NCBI RefSeq assembly: GCF_001642475.1
Contig: NW_019173979.1
Location: forward strand, 62,001 to 126,000
Direction: 5' to 3'
DNA: 64,000 nt
Origin: Fonsecaea monophora
Taxonomy: Eukaryota; Ascomycota; Eurotiomycetes; Chaetothyriales; Herpotrichiellaceae
Below are positions 62,550-64,000 of the stretch, one piece after another. The notes under the pieces are model-generated. The model did no database searches and was not told where the DNA came from. It saw only the letters and a list, made by a program, of their open reading frames with translations. Position 1 is the first letter of the stretch; the number at the start of each line of letters is the position of its first letter. The translations under genes were made by a program, and so were the position numbers.

Positions 62550-64000
62550 ATGGATAGAAGAGATACTGCGACGCAAGAGATGGGAGAGGAGGATCATTAC
62601 ACGATCAACGACATCCTCACCGAGTCCGATGTGACGACGCCGCTCCTCGCCGAGTCTGCTGGTGCCAAAGGGCGTCAAGAGAAATGGACGCCTGGGCCGG
62701 GTTTTATATGGATAGAAATTGGTAAGAAGGTGGAAACAAAGGAGGGCTTTGATACTTTGTGATCCGATGCTGATATCTGTCCAGCCATCTTCTCCAACGT
62801 CTTTCTCTCTGGCTTTGACGGGACCATCACGGCGTCAACATACGCGGTCATCGGGTCCGAGTTCAACGCGGCGAATACCATCTCATGGCTGACGACGTCG
62901 TATCTGATCACCAGCACCGCCTTCCAGCCGCTGTACGGACGCTTCTCGGACATCTTGGGACGGCGAACCTGCTTCTTCACGGCCACGATCACGTTTCTGC
63001 TTGGATGTCTCGGGTGCGGGTTTGCGCCCGACATCGTCTCACTGAATCTGATGAGAGCCCTGACGGGGCTTGGAGGTGGAGGACTCATGACCATGGCCAC
63101 AATCATCAACTCGGACATCATCCCCTTCCAGGAACGGGGCATGTACCAGGCCTGTCAGAACGTCTTGCACGGATTTGGGTCCATCTGCGGGGCGTCGCTG
63201 GGCGGGCTGATTGCCGACCATATCGGGTGGCGATGGTGTTTTCTCCTGCAGGTGCCTGTCTCGACATTTGCGTTCGTCGTCGGACATTTCGTCATCACGA
63301 AGCACGCGACCAAGAAGTCAGTGACGGATGAGGAGTCGGAGGGCTCCAGCGCGGCCAAGCTCTCGTCGAAATGGGAGCAGATTGACCTCTCGGGCGCCGT
63401 CCTCTTGGTCCTGGGCCTCTCGGCGCAGCTGGGTGCCATGACCATGGGTGGAAACAACTACCCTTGGAGCGACGTTCGTGTCATTGTCGCCATGATCCTG
63501 AGTGTGATTCTCATTCTCGTATTCGTCGTGGTGGAGCTCAGGACAAAGGCCGTCCCAGTGATGCCCATGTCCATGTTGCATGGAACTCTCGCTATCTCGA
63601 ACCAGATCAGTAATGTGTGTGTCGGTATGGCTGCTTACTCTGTAAGTTCGGACTCCCACGAATTTCCTTTATGCGGGCATTGACAGACGAACAGTTCCTC
63701 TTCATCTCCCCCCTGTTCTTCCAGGTCGTTCTACGCGACAACCCCTCCGAGGCCGGCATGCGTCTGGTGATCCCGTCCCTGGCGACTCCTGCAGGCGGTG
63801 TTCTTTCAGGCATCGTCATGTCCCGCTGGGGCCGACTCAGTGAGCTCGTCAGGGCGGGCTGCTTCATCATGATGGTGGGAAACGGCCTCGTCGCCTCCCT
63901 CAAGTACCAGGATGCCTCGTGGAAGTACATGGTCTATCTGTTCCCCGCCAACTTTGGCCAGGGCATCTGCTACCCCGCGATCCTGTTTACCTTTCTCGCC
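62550..64000 (+). CDS. MFS transporter, DHA2 / vacuolar basic amino-acid type, 3' end outside window
   Basis: Exons 62550-62721, 62785-63641 and 63695-64000 (still open), 445 residues visible. The first helices read FSNVFLSGFDGTITASTYAV with an Asp in helix 1. The loop 2-3 motif is PLYGRFSDILGRR, helix 4 is LMRALTGLGGGGLMTM, and motif C-like GSICGASLGGLIAD is followed by GWRWCFLLQVPVS. These belong to the 14-helix DHA2 group, which includes the vacuolar amino-acid carriers (VBA/Fnx type) and drug exporters. The N-terminal tail holds DVTTPLLAES, a dileucine-like sorting signal, slightly favouring a vacuolar location. Seven to nine helices are present before the edge. Confidence 0.9.

Noticed and set aside
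1..64000. tRNA, rRNA, CRISPR arrays, transposon ends
   Set aside because: No cloverleaf with a GGTTCRANNCC box, no rRNA core, no spaced direct repeats, no paired inverted repeats with a transposase-like frame were seen by eye; a tRNAscan or RepeatMasker run would be decisive.

Overview
This window is nuclear DNA of a filamentous ascomycete (Pezizomycotina). Genes are spaced one per 1-4 kb, carry few introns of about 46-100 bp with GT...AG ends and CTRAC-like branch points, and belong to families typical of moulds. These include a RON1/Ndt80 regulator, a GH3-GNAT fusion, fungal choline oxidase, a secreted arylsulfotransferase-like protein and a DHA2 transporter. I cannot place it below class; Eurotiomycetes is only a guess. 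I saw no tRNA, rRNA, CRISPR or intact transposon.

Layout. (1) 1-4.4 kb: a choline oxidase (cut by the left edge) and a betaine aldehyde dehydrogenase transcribed divergently, i.e. both steps of choline to glycine betaine. (2) 4.7-14.6 kb: an N-acetylglucosamine block. Glucosamine-6-phosphate deaminase and a GH3-GNAT-GNAT fusion share one divergent promoter and are followed by a RON1-like Ndt80-family regulator. (3) 14.6-21.7 kb: gene-poor, with one Cys/His/Gly-rich hypothetical protein. (4) 21.8-24.1 kb: an eight-exon CobW/COG0523 metallochaperone GTPase. (5) 25.3-39.4 kb: an accessory-looking stretch. It holds an APH-family kinase-like gene with a frameshift, two different proteins with PD-(D/E)XK-nuclease-like signatures, a second APH copy decayed by a stop and a frameshift, a remnant related to one of the nuclease-like genes, a C2H2 zinc-finger protein, an F-box-like protein and a possible deaminase-fold protein. 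(6) 40-48.8 kb: ribulose-phosphate 3-epimerase, microsomal-type epoxide hydrolase, two ORFs separated by a single in-frame stop, and an acyltransferase with a four-copy FW repeat. (7) 49.9-57.3 kb: an unknown protein with an unresolved exon phase, a DENN+C1 protein, and TRAPPC13 with a 7-nt microexon. (8) 59-64 kb: an EthD-like protein, then a divergent arylsulfotransferase-like secreted protein and a DHA2 transporter cut by the right edge.

Gene models were built by eye from reading frames, splice signals and remembered family motifs. No database search was run. Several long open frames begin with TTG or GTG; for these I moved the start to the first ATG or to an upstream exon.
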